Source: Falcatimonas sp. MSJ-15 (GTDB taxonomy: Bacteria > Bacillota > Clostridia > Lachnospirales > Lachnospiraceae). Taken from it: 64,000 nt of DNA. The notes under the pieces were generated by a model, which was given only the letters and a program-made list of their open reading frames with translations, was not told the DNA's origin and did not search any database. A program made the position numbers and the translations under genes. The stretch covers positions 1 through 64,000 of the forward strand of contig NZ_JAHLQC010000014.1 in the NCBI RefSeq assembly GCF_018918265.1, in the 5' to 3' direction. The stretch's first letter is position 1. Each line of letters begins with the position of its first letter. Positions 1-9,344 of the stretch are shown here, in pieces.

Positions 1-418
1 TCTCAAATAAAGTTTGAATCTGATTCAAAATCAACTCTTGGCTAATTTATCCTCGCTTTTACTGTTTTAAGTTCAGCACAACTTTTTCAAAAATGTTCTC
101 GTTCCAACTTCGTTGGAACCGGAATTTTCAAGGTTGTTTTATTGTTAAATTTTCAAAGTTCTGTGTTTGTTACTGTTCATCAGCAACTTTTATATCTTAT
201 CACATTCGTGATTGTCTGTCAAGAACTTTTTTGAAAAACTTTTTTATTTTTAACCAATGTGAAAATCAATTCCCCAGTTAATTTTATATATTAAGTTCTT
301 CGTTTTGCCTTATTTTCTAAGGCTTTGCCTCAACAGCAAGATAGATGATATCATACCATACAAGTTATGTCAACCTCTTTTTTAACTTTTTTTATTTTAT
401 AGCTCATTTGTAAAACTA
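1..418. other. gene-free AT-rich stretch
   Basis: I see no convincing gene here. A 62-codon open frame at 93-281 has no ribosome binding site and no recognisable domain. The first 260 bases are rich in T-runs and resemble the non-coding DNA often found near rRNA operons in this bacterial family, but no rRNA sequence is present, so that is only an impression. Confidence 0.4.
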
Positions 419-481
419 ACTTCCACCCCTATATGGCTTGTCGTGAAAGTTACTACTTCTGAAAATCAGCTGTGGAAGTTA
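419..481. repeat. inverted repeat AACTTCCAC / GTGGAAGTT
   Basis: AACTTCCAC at 419-427 is matched by GTGGAAGTT at 473-481. The same GTGGAAGT core recurs in the tandem repeat at 937-1150 and at about 20171 and 38470. The pair sits just before a transposase remnant and may mark an old element end. Confidence 0.4.
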
Positions 482-548
482 CTTATTCTTAATGTTATCT
501 TATTCCTGTTCATGCATCTCTAAACTCCGCCAGGAACAAGAGAGATAT

Positions 549-704
549 ATGAATAAAAACAAGAATAAACATTTAATTTTAGATGAAAGATACGTAATTG
601 AACATTTCCTTAACGAAAACATGAGTTTTAAAGCCATTGGTAAACGGATTTTTAGGAGCTGTACTACTGTATCCAAAGTTAACAGCGAACTACCCATCAC
701 CTAA
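549..704 (+). pseudogene. IS30-type transposase N-terminal remnant
   Basis: This 51-codon frame starts with Lys/Asn-rich residues and then reads HLILDERYVIEHFLNE, followed by SFKAIGKR and CTTVSK. That is the N-terminal helix-turn-helix of IS30-family transposases (consensus like KHLTLxDRxxIExxL...SFKAIA...CTTISKE). An AGAGAG stretch precedes the ATG. The DDE catalytic domain is missing: similarity stops after about 43 codons, where TnpB-element end sequence begins. It is a dead fragment. Family assignment is from motif recall and is fairly secure; the exact IS is not known. Confidence 0.6.
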
Positions 705-800
705 AGATAGCGTTGATACGCTCTAACAATACAAAAACTACTTGCGCTTGCAGACCCCCATCACCTAAAGGTAGTGGGAAGGTAGACTCTAACTTATAAA
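687..800 (+). repeat. TnpB-element right-end-like hairpins, two copies
   Basis: GAACTACCCATCACCTAAAG begins at 687. A second related copy, CCCATCACC-TAAA-GGTAGTGGG at 757-778, folds into a hairpin with 8 of 9 pairs and is followed by GTAGACTCTAAC. Related copies lie at 11898, 15868 and 61328. In IS605/IS607-type elements such sequence forms the right end and the 3' part of the guide (omega/re) RNA, so these look like solo ends left after element loss. That identity is inference. Confidence 0.45.
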
Positions 801-828
801 AAAGCCGGAGTCCTACGCATTTTTGATA

Positions 829-923
829 GAAAACCATACTTTTCCGGAACAAAAAAACTCCTTATAAGTTCTAATAATATCATCTGGATTAAGAAAACCA
901 TACTTTTCTGGAACAAAAAACTT
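829..923. repeat. direct repeat, about 27 bp, two copies
   Basis: AAAACCATACTTTTC, followed by C or T and GGAACAAAAAA, occurs near 829 and again near 895, about 65 bases apart. No coding sense is evident. It lies between the solo element ends and the 60-bp tandem repeat. Confidence 0.5.
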
Positions 924-936
924 CCACCTCATGGAA

Positions 937-1150
937 TTTAGTTCTACAGGTGGAAGTAAGCCTCACAAAGTGGAGGTAACTTTTATAATTGACTATTTTA
1001 GTTCTACAGGTGGAAGTAAGTCTCACAAAGTGGGGGTAACTTTTACAGTTGACTATTTTAGTTCTATAAGGTAGAAGTAAATCTCACAAAGTGAAGTAAC
1101 TCTTACAATTAACCATTTTTTAATATCAATTTAGTTCTACAAGGTGGAAA
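937..1150. repeat. 60-bp tandem repeat, three copies plus a partial
   Basis: The unit begins TTTAGTTCTACAGGTGGAAG, continues through CTCACAAAGTGG and GGTAAC, and ends TTGACTA. Copies start near 937, 997 and 1057 and a degenerate start follows near 1130. Copies one and two differ at only a few positions; copy three carries more changes. No open frame spans it. The stretch lies just beyond the stop of the DUF6311 gene. Confidence 0.75.
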
Positions 1151-1179
1151 TATCAGTTTTTATCATTCAAATAAATTTC

Positions 1180-2832
1180 TTATTTTGATACGCCTACTAT
1201 TATTCCATTTACCTGATAAAGATTCAGACAACTGTAATTCCATGGGTTGGCTGTTGCATCTGCAAATATGTATAATGTTGATGGTCTTGCTACTCCACTT
1301 TCAAGCTCATACATGTATGATTGTACAATCTGTGTTGTCTTATCATACATAGAACGTGATAATGGGAACATATTAATTGATTTTTTATTGGTTACTGCAT
1401 ATATTGCTAAATCATATCCAGTTTTAGTATATGCATAATCTGCATTACCTATTATAACTACATTATTGCATCCAAGTGTATCTAATGCACCTGTGTCTAT
1501 TGTCGATGTGTAATTATATCTGCTATAATCACCACATATATTTTTTATATCAAATGTCTGTAATATTATAGCTCCAACAAGAACTACTACTATTGCATAG
1601 GGTTTGTTTTGTTTTATAAGATTAGCTATTCCAAATAGTGTTATCATATATACGATTATTATGATAAACCTTCCACTATGTTTAAACATTCCTATTAATT
1701 GCTGAAATTGTGACTGATAGCTTATCTCGGCTATCTGTGTGACGCCAAATGTTAACGAACTGCCTATAGCAAATACAAGTGTCACTATAATTATCGTTAT
1801 CATTCCGAATATTCTACCTGCGGACACTTTATCTTTTAATTTATCTTTTTTAAAATCAAGAAGATATATGCTTCCTGAACCTATGAGCATAAATATAATT
1901 CCAAGTCCTAAGTATGCAAAACCATCATGTTGGCCTGAACTTGCAAGTGATAATCCCTTTAAGAAGAATGTTCCTGTCTGTTTTTGCATAATATTAGTTG
2001 CCGCTGTTCCGAACCCATTAGTATTCCACAATGCATTAAGATTAGTATTGTTCATTGTTCCATCTATATGTGTATCTGAAAATTGATTGTGAAATCCGCC
2101 TAAAACTGCAAAACCTAGTATAAATGTTATTGCATAGAATACCATTAATACTAATGAACCTCCAATTTTCTTATCGGTTATCGCTTCTTCTACTGCATAT
2201 CCTAAAAGAACTATTCCCATAATAACGAAGAAATAATATGATACAAATACTGCTAAAATTCCTAATGCTATTCCGACATATATCTTTGTCTGAAGTTCTT
2301 TAAAATCTTCTCTATATACCCATAAGTATATTGGAACAAGTACCACAAAATGTCCTGCAAATGACATATCTGTAAACATATCTTCAAGAAGTACAGGGCA
2401 TACTATCATTAGCACTGCTCCTAATGCACAATACAAATAATTCTTAGTATATTTTCTAAAAATTATTGCACTAAGTCCGCCCTGTATAATAAAACATATT
2501 AAACCATATAATCCAAAATATTGAAAATGTACCGGAAGTATGCTTCTAAACAGTTTAAATATTATTGCGAGAAGTGGCACTGAGCCTGTATAAAGTATTG
2601 ATACACTTTCTCCGGTAATCAGATTATCTGTAAGCCATAATGGAAAATGCCATGGTGAATTACGGTAACTTACCCATCCAAGATAGCTTCTTGTAAGATC
2701 TCCTCCGGATAACAGCCATTCAACATTTGTTATGCCTATAACTCCATATCCATATATTTTGTAAAACAATACTAATCCGACTAATGCACCGAATAAAAAT
2801 GCAAATGCTTTATCTTTCTTCTCTACTTTCAT
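1180..2832 (-). CDS. DUF6311-type polytopic membrane protein
   Basis: The 550-residue product has about ten to twelve hydrophobic segments. Near residue 45 it carries GGDLTRSYLGW, followed by RNSPWHFPLW, which I recognise from DUF6311 membrane proteins; these resemble GT-C glycosyltransferases. The last 120 residues are outside the helices and would face the cell surface. It lies 27 bases after a GT2 glycosyltransferase on the same strand, which supports a role in surface glycan handling, but no substrate can be named. It is the last gene of the cda/glm block, and the sequence beyond it is repeats and IS debris. Confidence 0.7.
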   Translation of the reverse strand: MKVEKKDKAFAFLFGALVGLVLFYKIYGYGVIGITNVEWLLSGGDLTRSYLGWVSYRNSPWHFPLWLTDNLITGESVSILYTGSVPLLAIIFKLFRSILPVHFQYFGLYGLICFIIQGGLSAIIFRKYTKNYLYCALGAVLMIVCPVLLEDMFTDMSFAGHFVVLVPIYLWVYREDFKELQTKIYVGIALGILAVFVSYYFFVIMGIVLLGYAVEEAITDKKIGGSLVLMVFYAITFILGFAVLGGFHNQFSDTHIDGTMNNTNLNALWNTNGFGTAATNIMQKQTGTFFLKGLSLASSGQHDGFAYLGLGIIFMLIGSGSIYLLDFKKDKLKDKVSAGRIFGMITIIIVTLVFAIGSSLTFGVTQIAEISYQSQFQQLIGMFKHSGRFIIIIVYMITLFGIANLIKQNKPYAIVVVLVGAIILQTFDIKNICGDYSRYNYTSTIDTGALDTLGCNNVVIIGNADYAYTKTGYDLAIYAVTNKKSINMFPLSRSMYDKTTQIVQSYMYELESGVARPSTLYIFADATANPWNYSCLNLYQVNGIIVGVSK

Positions 2833-2859
2833 CTGGTCTTCTTTCTTCCCTTCATCTCT

Positions 2860-3852
2860 CTATTTTGTCCAGTATTTTTTGTCCATCGTCATTCTCATTA
2901 TAAGCCATTTTGGAAGTTTGTTGTAGTTCTTTCCAAGTCTATAGCCGATGAATTTGAATCCACATGTTATTATGAATTTTGGTATCAAATAACCTTTTTT
3001 AGTGGATATAAGGTATTTTGTTGTAGATTTTACAAGCTTCATTCCTTCACTTTCACTTTTTATATCTGCAAATACCTGTGGATTATCTTTTTGTGATACT
3101 CCTAAATCAAAATTACGTCTCAATTGCTGCATACATGTGTAATTATGCGAATGTATTACTTTAGAGTCGGCACTATAACATATACCATAACCATTATTAA
3201 TCGCTTTTGCTGCATATATCATATCTTCATTAAAAATAGTCTTTTTAATAAAACCACCAAGCTTATTGTATGTCTCCCTATTGTATGCTGCACATACATC
3301 CGAACAAAAATATGCTTTTATTCCCATTTTATCTATGTCTTTCCTGGTCTTTACATAACTTTCATCTGGATAGTTAAATCTTCTTGTATAACGTTCTATA
3401 TATGAACAATCATCACGAGGTAACTGTTTTGCATATGCTACAGCTATATTCTCATCTGACAGTCTATCTACAAGACTTGATATCAGCATATTATCTGCCG
3501 GTACTGCATCCTGTGTCATAAGCACAACAATATCTGCATCTGACATTTGCATTCCTAGATCTCTGGTAGCTCCATGATCAAATTCTTCTAATCCTATATG
3601 ATGTATACATAGTTTTGGAATACATGAAAAATCTTCCTCTTTCATGTATTCCTTGCATGTATTTATCAGTATTATCTTATTAACTGGATATGTCTGTGTC
3701 TGAAGCTTTTTGATATTATTTATCAATCTATCATCCGGCTTATATGTTGGTATTATAACATCAACTGTGTATTCTTTTAGTGAGTTTCTTTTTTTATCAA
3801 GCTCACTGTTTGATGGTTTGATATCAGTTGTCTTATTATCTATGTCTTCCAT
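2860..3852 (-). CDS. family 2 glycosyltransferase
   Basis: The 330-residue protein opens, after a short polar leader, with TVDVIIPTYKPDDRL, the GT-A nucleotide-sugar binding start of family 2. It continues with FDHGATRDLGM and MTQDAVPAD, the acidic metal-binding part typical of rhamnosyltransferase-like members. FNEDMIYAAK near residue 215 is the likely catalytic acidic region. There are no clear membrane helices. A GGGAG ribosome site precedes the ATG, and the gene lies 3 bases after the HPr-like gene, so it is co-transcribed. It probably transfers a sugar to a wall or surface polymer. The acceptor is unknown. Confidence 0.8.
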   Translation of the reverse strand: MEDIDNKTTDIKPSNSELDKKRNSLKEYTVDVIIPTYKPDDRLINNIKKLQTQTYPVNKIILINTCKEYMKEEDFSCIPKLCIHHIGLEEFDHGATRDLGMQMSDADIVVLMTQDAVPADNMLISSLVDRLSDENIAVAYAKQLPRDDCSYIERYTRRFNYPDESYVKTRKDIDKMGIKAYFCSDVCAAYNRETYNKLGGFIKKTIFNEDMIYAAKAINNGYGICYSADSKVIHSHNYTCMQQLRRNFDLGVSQKDNPQVFADIKSESEGMKLVKSTTKYLISTKKGYLIPKFIITCGFKFIGYRLGKNYNKLPKWLIMRMTMDKKYWTK

Positions 3853-3855
3853 ATT

Positions 3856-4119
3856 CTATTCTCCCAAACCACTCTCTATAAGTGATACAAGTGCTTTTAA
3901 TGCTTCTTCCTCATCTTCTCCTTCACAACAAAGTTCTATCTCATCTCCACATTTTACACATGCACCTAATACACTTAATACACTTTTTGCGTTGGTTTTA
4001 TTTCCATCTTTTGCAAATGTTATTTTTGATTTGTATTTGATTGCTTCGTTGCACAGCATTCCTGCCGGACGCATGTGAAAACCAAGCAAATTCTTTACTT
4101 TTACTTTTTCGTTTACCAT
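3856..4119 (-). CDS. HPr-family phosphocarrier protein
   Basis: The product has 87 residues, the normal HPr length. The phosphorylatable histidine lies in GFHMRPAG (usual form G-L/I-HARPA) near residue 15. A serine in NAKSVLSVLG near residue 46 matches the HPr kinase site. HPr passes phosphate from enzyme I to sugar permeases and, when serine-phosphorylated, is a CcpA cofactor. Here it sits between glmM and a glycosyltransferase rather than next to ptsI, and the active-site motif is not the commonest form. It may therefore be a second, regulatory HPr (Crh-like). The fold assignment is firm; the role is inference. Confidence 0.85.
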   Translation of the reverse strand: MVNEKVKVKNLLGFHMRPAGMLCNEAIKYKSKITFAKDGNKTNAKSVLSVLGACVKCGDEIELCCEGEDEEEALKALVSLIESGLGE

Positions 4120-4131
4120 TTTTTACTCCTG

Positions 4132-5478
4132 TTATTTTATTGTAGCTACAATGAGATCTGCAAGCTCTTTTGCATCCTTCTCTATCTCTTTTTGGTCTTT
4201 TCCTTCTATCATTACTCTTACAAGTGGTTCTGTTCCTGATGGACGTATAAGTACTCTTCCTTCACCTGCAAATTTTTCTTCAAGTTTTGCAATTGCTTCT
4301 ACGATCTTTGGATAATCTGTATATTTATCCTTTTTATCATTAGGCACTTTTGCATTGATTAATGACTGTGGAAGAACTGTCATTACAGATGCTAGTTCTT
4401 CTAATGATTTACCTGTTTTTACAATTACTGATAATAGATGAAGTGCACTTATAAGGCCATCACCTGTTGTATTCTCATCAAGGAATATTATATGTCCTGA
4501 TTGTTCTCCACCAAGGTTGTAGTTGTCTTTTTTCATAAGTTCAAGAACATATCTATCTCCAACTTTAGTTTTTTCAATATTAATTCCATTCTTTTCACCC
4601 ATAATGAAGAATCCAAGATTACTCATTACTGTTGCCACTACTGTATCTGACTTTAATCTTCCTTCATTTTTCATATCAAGTGCGCATATAGCCATTATCT
4701 GATCTCCATCTACTACATTACCTTTTGCATCAACTGCTAAAAGTCTGTCAGCATCTCCATCAAATGCAAGACCTAACATAGCTTCTTCTGCCACAACTCT
4801 CTCTTGTAGTTCGTGAAGATGTGTTGAACCACATTCTTTATTAATGTTAGTTCCATCCGGATTATTATGAATTGCTACTACTTCTGCTCCAAGATCTTTG
4901 AATGTCTTAATCGATGTATAATGAGATGCTCCTTCTGCACAGTCAACTACCATCTTAACGCCTTTAAGATCTACAGGAACTACTTCTTTTGCAAATTCTA
5001 TATATGCTTCCTTTGCTTCATATCTGTATTCTATTCTTCCTACTTCTTCTCCAACCGGAGCCGGATACTGTGACGGATTCTTCATTAACTCTTCTATCTC
5101 ATCTTCCATTGCATCTGGAAGTTTGTAACCTTCTCCGCTGAAGAATTTAATTCCATTATATTCAACCGGATTGTGTGATGCTGATATAACTACACCTGCA
5201 TCATAGTTGTATTTTCTCGTGAGATATGCTACTGCAGGAGTTGGAAGTACTCCAACATATACAGCATTAGCACCTACTGAACATATACCTGCCATAAGTG
5301 CACTTGAAAGCATCTCTCCTGATATTCTTGTATCGCATCCAACTAAAATAGTCGGTTTATGTTCCATCTCTTTTGTGAGAACACATGCTCCTGCCTTTCC
5401 GAGGTTCATTGCAAGTTCTACTGTTAATTCTTTATTCGCTATACCTCTTACTCCATCTGTTCCAAAAATTCTTGACAT
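4132..5478 (-). CDS. glmM: phosphoglucosamine mutase
   Basis: The 448-residue protein starts [14 protein letters not shown]. It carries the phosphoserine loop [18 protein letters not shown] near residue 100, the magnesium loop DGDADR near 240, the sugar-binding GGEQSGH near 325 and the phosphate-binding [12 protein letters not shown] near the end. All are intact and the length is standard. It converts glucosamine-6-phosphate to glucosamine-1-phosphate in the cytoplasm for UDP-GlcNAc and peptidoglycan synthesis. A TTAGGAG site precedes the ATG. It follows cdaA-cdaR at 23 bases, the conserved Firmicute arrangement in which GlmM and the c-di-AMP cyclase influence each other. Confidence 0.97.
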   Translation of the reverse strand: MSRIFGTDGVRGIANKELTVELAMNLGKAGACVLTKEMEHKPTILVGCDTRISGEMLSSALMAGICSVGANAVYVGVLPTPAVAYLTRKYNYDAGVVISASHNPVEYNGIKFFSGEGYKLPDAMEDEIEELMKNPSQYPAPVGEEVGRIEYRYEAKEAYIEFAKEVVPVDLKGVKMVVDCAEGASHYTSIKTFKDLGAEVVAIHNNPDGTNINKECGSTHLHELQERVVAEEAMLGLAFDGDADRLLAVDAKGNVVDGDQIMAICALDMKNEGRLKSDTVVATVMSNLGFFIMGEKNGINIEKTKVGDRYVLELMKKDNYNLGGEQSGHIIFLDENTTGDGLISALHLLSVIVKTGKSLEELASVMTVLPQSLINAKVPNDKKDKYTDYPKIVEAIAKLEEKFAGEGRVLIRPSGTEPLVRVMIEGKDQKEIEKDAKELADLIVATIK

Positions 5479-5501
5479 AATCTGTAACTCCTAACTTTTA
5501 T

Positions 5502-6794
5502 TTATCTTGCTGCTGTCTCTGATTCATTCTGCTGTGATTGTGAAGCACTATCATCTGGTGGTGCTGTTTTTTCTGCAACATTAACGGCAACAAAATATTC
5601 ATCACTTATTTTATATGAACCTGTTGTCTCAAATGTCACTTTTACAGAATGTGAACCTGGTACTAATCCGGATACATTAATAGCCGCTTTTATATTGGCA
5701 GCATCCAACTCTTCAAGTTCTTCAGCTATTCCTTTTACCTGTATAATCAAATCATTATTGTCACTATAACTATAATCCAATAAATCCGATTTACCATTAA
5801 CTGTAATACTATCTTTGCTTATTGTTACTTCCTGTGTAAGCACAGGCTCAATATTAAGTGTAACATCAATTGTTGATAAGTCTGATACTACGCTTATTCC
5901 TGCCGGAAGATATGAACTTATTGTTATCTGCTTATTAGTAGTCTCTGTAAGCCCTTTTATACTTATAACATCACTAGGTATTGTTAAAGCTGTTATCTGT
6001 TTCAAATCATCGTCATATCCTGCGACTGTTATATTCTTTGGTGAATAATTCATTCCTGTATATCTATAGTCTGTTTCTGTCTCGCCTGATACTGTAAGCT
6101 TAACTGGTATTGTCTTCGTCTTTAAAATCTGTGCTGAGACTATAACGTCTGATATACTTATCTCAAGTTTTGATTTTTCTATATCAATCTCTTCACCATT
6201 ACCATCATAGATTCTTATTGGTGCATTCTCATCAAGATCTGTTACCGCTGCACTTACATCAATCCTTGCTACAACTTTGCTTATAAGGTTAAGTTGTGAA
6301 ACAGGACCTCTTATTCTTATCTTATTACGTGATGCTTTTGCACTTCCGACTGCAAAACCTTCTGCCGGGTTGCCTGCAACTTCTACTTCTATATCGAATG
6401 TCTTCTCATCTATATCTTCAAGGCTTAATTTTAACACTGTGGGCGTATTCTTAATACATGTTACGTTGTTCTTCGTACATGTAACTTCAATTGGCACTGT
6501 ATCTGTTATCTCTCTTGCATCTATATCTGCACTCGCAACAAAATCTGATGCCTTCAGGCTATCTATAAGGTTACGAGGTCCTTTAACCTGGATAGCTACT
6601 GTGTCACCAGATATTATATCATACGCTGTCCCTGCATCGTCAAGTGTCTCTGTATTCTTAAGATTAACAGGAATATTATATATTGTTCTTGTTGTTGTCG
6701 GGTTATCTACATTAACTATTATCAGCCAAAGTACAATGGCTGATATTACTGCGGCAATTTTAAAAATAAGATTATTGAATATTTTCTTTTTCAT
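5502..6794 (-). CDS. cdaR: YbbR-domain protein, c-di-AMP cyclase regulator
   Basis: The 430-residue protein has one N-terminal membrane anchor (about residues 8-26) followed by repeated YbbR domains of about 80 residues, visible as recurring patterns such as VAIQVKGPRN, KIRIRGPVS and NITVAGYDD. The tail is low-complexity Ser/Gln/Glu. CdaR binds and tunes the membrane diadenylate cyclase CdaA from the outer face. The start overlaps the end of cdaA by 23 bases, and glmM follows, giving the classic three-gene operon. Length and order agree with the family. Confidence 0.92.
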   Translation of the reverse strand: MKKKIFNNLIFKIAAVISAIVLWLIIVNVDNPTTTRTIYNIPVNLKNTETLDDAGTAYDIISGDTVAIQVKGPRNLIDSLKASDFVASADIDAREITDTVPIEVTCTKNNVTCIKNTPTVLKLSLEDIDEKTFDIEVEVAGNPAEGFAVGSAKASRNKIRIRGPVSQLNLISKVVARIDVSAAVTDLDENAPIRIYDGNGEEIDIEKSKLEISISDVIVSAQILKTKTIPVKLTVSGETETDYRYTGMNYSPKNITVAGYDDDLKQITALTIPSDVISIKGLTETTNKQITISSYLPAGISVVSDLSTIDVTLNIEPVLTQEVTISKDSITVNGKSDLLDYSYSDNNDLIIQVKGIAEELEELDAANIKAAINVSGLVPGSHSVKVTFETTGSYKISDEYFVAVNVAEKTAPPDDSASQSQQNESETAAR

Positions 6795-7662
6795 TCTTCA
6801 GTCGCCCCCTTAATCTTCTAAATTTCCTAGTATCTCCACCTTTTTTCTGAAGTTCGGAAAGTCTCTTCTTAAGGTAATCTCCATCAACATTTCTTACTAA
6901 TTTACCACCCGCTGCCACTGATACTTTACCTGTTTCTTCTGAGACAATGAGCGTAACTGAATCAGATACTTCACTTATTCCAACGCCTGCTCTGTGTCTT
7001 GTTCCAAGTTCTTTACTAAGTTCCATGCTCTCTGTAAGCGGAAGATAGCATGTTGCTGAGACAACTCTGTTGTTTCTTACTATTACAGCTCCATCATGTA
7101 ATGGTGTATTATGTTCAAATATATTAATAAGAAGCTGACTTGTTACTATCGCATCTATTGGTATGCCTGTTCTCTCAAATTCGGCAAGTGGTGTATTCTG
7201 TTCTATTACTATAAGTGCTCCTGTCTTAGTCTTGCCAAGTTCAAAACATGCTCGCACTAGTTCGTTGATTGTCTTATCTGTAAAATTGGCATCTGTCTCT
7301 TTTCCATCATCAAATGATATTATATTAGTTAATATATTCTTTCTTCCAAGCTGCTCTAATGCTTTTCTGAGTTCAGGCTGGAATATGATTACTATCGCTA
7401 TTATACCAACATTAATTGTCTTACTAGCTATCCATAATATCGTATTGAGCTTAAATATAAATGCCAGTATTACGAAAACGCCTATAACTACTATACCTTT
7501 TAACAGTGTCCAGGCTCTTGTATTCTTAATCCAGATAATCAACTGATAAATCAAAAAAGACAGGATGATTAGTTCTACAATATCTGTTGGATGAACTTCT
7601 GGCCAGTAAAATTCCAACACATCATTTTTAAAAAATTCTGTTATTTTTTCAAACTGTGTCAT
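6772..7662 (-). CDS. cdaA: diadenylate cyclase, membrane type
   Basis: The 296-residue protein has three N-terminal membrane helices (about residues 25-100). The DAC domain follows, with the diagnostic HDGAVIV near residue 190 and GTRHRAGVGISE near 225. It makes cyclic di-AMP from two ATP; this second messenger controls potassium and osmolyte uptake and wall homeostasis. A strong AAAGGAG site precedes the ATG. Two membrane-protein genes lie upstream on the same strand, separated by about 170 bases, and cdaR overlaps the 3' end. Confidence 0.96.
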   Translation of the reverse strand: MTQFEKITEFFKNDVLEFYWPEVHPTDIVELIILSFLIYQLIIWIKNTRAWTLLKGIVVIGVFVILAFIFKLNTILWIASKTINVGIIAIVIIFQPELRKALEQLGRKNILTNIISFDDGKETDANFTDKTINELVRACFELGKTKTGALIVIEQNTPLAEFERTGIPIDAIVTSQLLINIFEHNTPLHDGAVIVRNNRVVSATCYLPLTESMELSKELGTRHRAGVGISEVSDSVTLIVSEETGKVSVAAGGKLVRNVDGDYLKKRLSELQKKGGDTRKFRRLRGRLKNEKENIQ

Positions 7663-7828
7663 ACTTAATCTCCTTTTCTTTATTTACCAGTTTCCTATTA
7701 TAAACACATATCTTCAATTATTCTTTAAATATTCTTTTCAAAATATTAATTTTTTCTTAGTTTTTTATTTATGTCATATGCTTATCGTCACAGTTTTGGT
7801 TTTACTGTTATATAGTAAACTGTAAATA

Positions 7829-8833
7829 TTATTTTTTATCTCTAATGTGTTTGCTTTGTTCTCTTTTATCTATATCTGTTTTCTTTCTGTCTGTTACTTC
7901 TGTCATATTTCTCTCATTAATCTTCTTAACTTTCTTGTTAGTCTGTGTAACATTAATCTTTGGTACTGCTTTGACATAATAGTAATAATCATCATCTTCA
8001 AACTGTACATTCTCAGTTCTTGAATAATCTACAGAAAATACAAAAAACTGGAAGAAAATTCCAAGTATAATTGATATAACTGTTCCAATTATAAGTTCAG
8101 CAAGTGCTATCTCTATTGAGAACATATAATCACCGATTATTATCATTATTATCTCTACAATTCCTCCTGTTATAACAGCAATTAACCATGCATGATCTAT
8201 AGAAAGTTTTCTTATTATATATACAATCGCAACTGTTATGGCAAATCCTACAATAACTACTAACATGGATTTGTTATTAATTATACCATCTAGTATAAAA
8301 GTTACTCTTGATATGATATTATCTGCTGAATAACTGCTAAGTGCCGCTGAATTAGCTTTTACAAAATACAATACATAGTATACAACGACACCAAAAGATA
8401 TCGGTACAATTGCTGTAAAATTACAAAGAAGTCCTACAATTATTGGAACAAGATATGGTATCTTTATAAAAAACATTATTGGAGTAATTACAAGCAAATA
8501 TCCCATGTTTGGCGAGAATCTAAAATACAAAAGAAACATAACAAACATAAGTATGAGTGCTACAACTGCTGCTTCTACTGATACTGCCGACATATTAAGT
8601 ATAATGAATATCATTGAAAATATTGATATACTATTAGCAGGAAGCACTGAACACATAAGTGATATAAGAAGTATTATAACCACATTATTAAGTTGTTTCA
8701 TATATCCTACATTCTCTTTTATTATCGTAAGTGCCACAAATGCTATTATAAATTTGATAGCCGGCACTATGTATACATCATATTTTGCATAAAAGTGCTT
8801 TAATTTTTCTTTAAATTCCAGTATATTCGTCAT
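7829..8833 (-). CDS. polytopic membrane protein of unknown function, cda-linked
   Basis: I do not recognise a named family. The 334-residue protein has about eight or nine hydrophobic helices over residues 20-275. A cytoplasm-like tail follows, containing an acidic DDDYYYYV stretch and then about 40 very basic residues rich in Lys, Arg and Thr. The ATG overlaps the end of the preceding small membrane gene by 23 bases, so the two are translationally coupled. Position directly upstream of cdaA-cdaR-glmM suggests a link with c-di-AMP or wall synthesis, but that is guilt by association only. The hydrophobic core resembles transporter-like proteins without a clear motif. Confidence 0.7.
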   Translation of the reverse strand: MTNILEFKEKLKHFYAKYDVYIVPAIKFIIAFVALTIIKENVGYMKQLNNVVIILLISLMCSVLPANSISIFSMIFIILNMSAVSVEAAVVALILMFVMFLLYFRFSPNMGYLLVITPIMFFIKIPYLVPIIVGLLCNFTAIVPISFGVVVYYVLYFVKANSAALSSYSADNIISRVTFILDGIINNKSMLVVIVGFAITVAIVYIIRKLSIDHAWLIAVITGGIVEIIMIIIGDYMFSIEIALAELIIGTVISIILGIFFQFFVFSVDYSRTENVQFEDDDYYYYVKAVPKINVTQTNKKVKKINERNMTEVTDRKKTDIDKREQSKHIRDKK

Positions 8834-9257
8834 TATTAACTGTTCCTCCCAATCTTCCTGTCATACTTAATTCTTCATCATCAATTTTTTCTATCTTCTT
8901 AAGTCTTGATGAATATACTTTGAGATATCTCTTGGCTCTGTCATACTTTAATGTATATATGGCAAATGATATCAACATATATATAGCAAGCACTATTACA
9001 TACATAATAATTATTCTTTTTACAACTTCAAAATAATCTGCTTTGCTTATAAGTTTTACAAGTTCTTCAGCTCTCCATATAACAAAAATAAGTAGAGAAA
9101 CCATATAGCCTATTGTAACTGCCACAGCTGTTTTTATCATACTATATGTAATATAATCTGTCTTAAAATACTTTTCTGCAATTGTAATATCTTTGTTTCT
9201 CTTTTTTTCGTAAATGGATGTCTTTGTCATGAGCTTTATCTTTTCTTCATTAAGCAT
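8811..9257 (-). CDS. small membrane protein with two helices, unknown function
   Basis: Read from the ATG at 9257 the product is about 148 residues. It has a basic N-terminus, two hydrophobic helices around residues 45-70 and 88-115, and a charged C-terminus with YDRAKRYLKVYSSRLKKIEK. The open frame extends to 9338, but the upstream part runs into debris of the IS607 element and lacks a ribosome site, so I chose the inner ATG; its own ribosome site is weak (GAGTGG). The native promoter region may have been lost to the insertion. It overlaps the next membrane gene by 23 bases. I assign no function. Confidence 0.55.
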   Translation of the reverse strand: MLNEEKIKLMTKTSIYEKKRNKDITIAEKYFKTDYITYSMIKTAVAVTIGYMVSLLIFVIWRAEELVKLISKADYFEVVKRIIIMYVIVLAIYMLISFAIYTLKYDRAKRYLKVYSSRLKKIEKIDDEELSMTGRLGGTVNNDEYTGI

Positions 9258-9344
9258 ATATTCGCTACCACTCAAAAGGTATTTCAATATACTAAGCATA
9301 TCAAAAATTTGAAGATTTTCTATCTTCCACATAACCATACAAAT

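Noticed and set aside
93..281. 62-residue reading frame near the window start
   Set aside because: No ribosome site, odd composition, no domain; more like non-coding DNA.
937..1150. Possible CRISPR array
   Set aside because: The 60-bp units are head-to-tail with no variable spacers and no cas genes are near.
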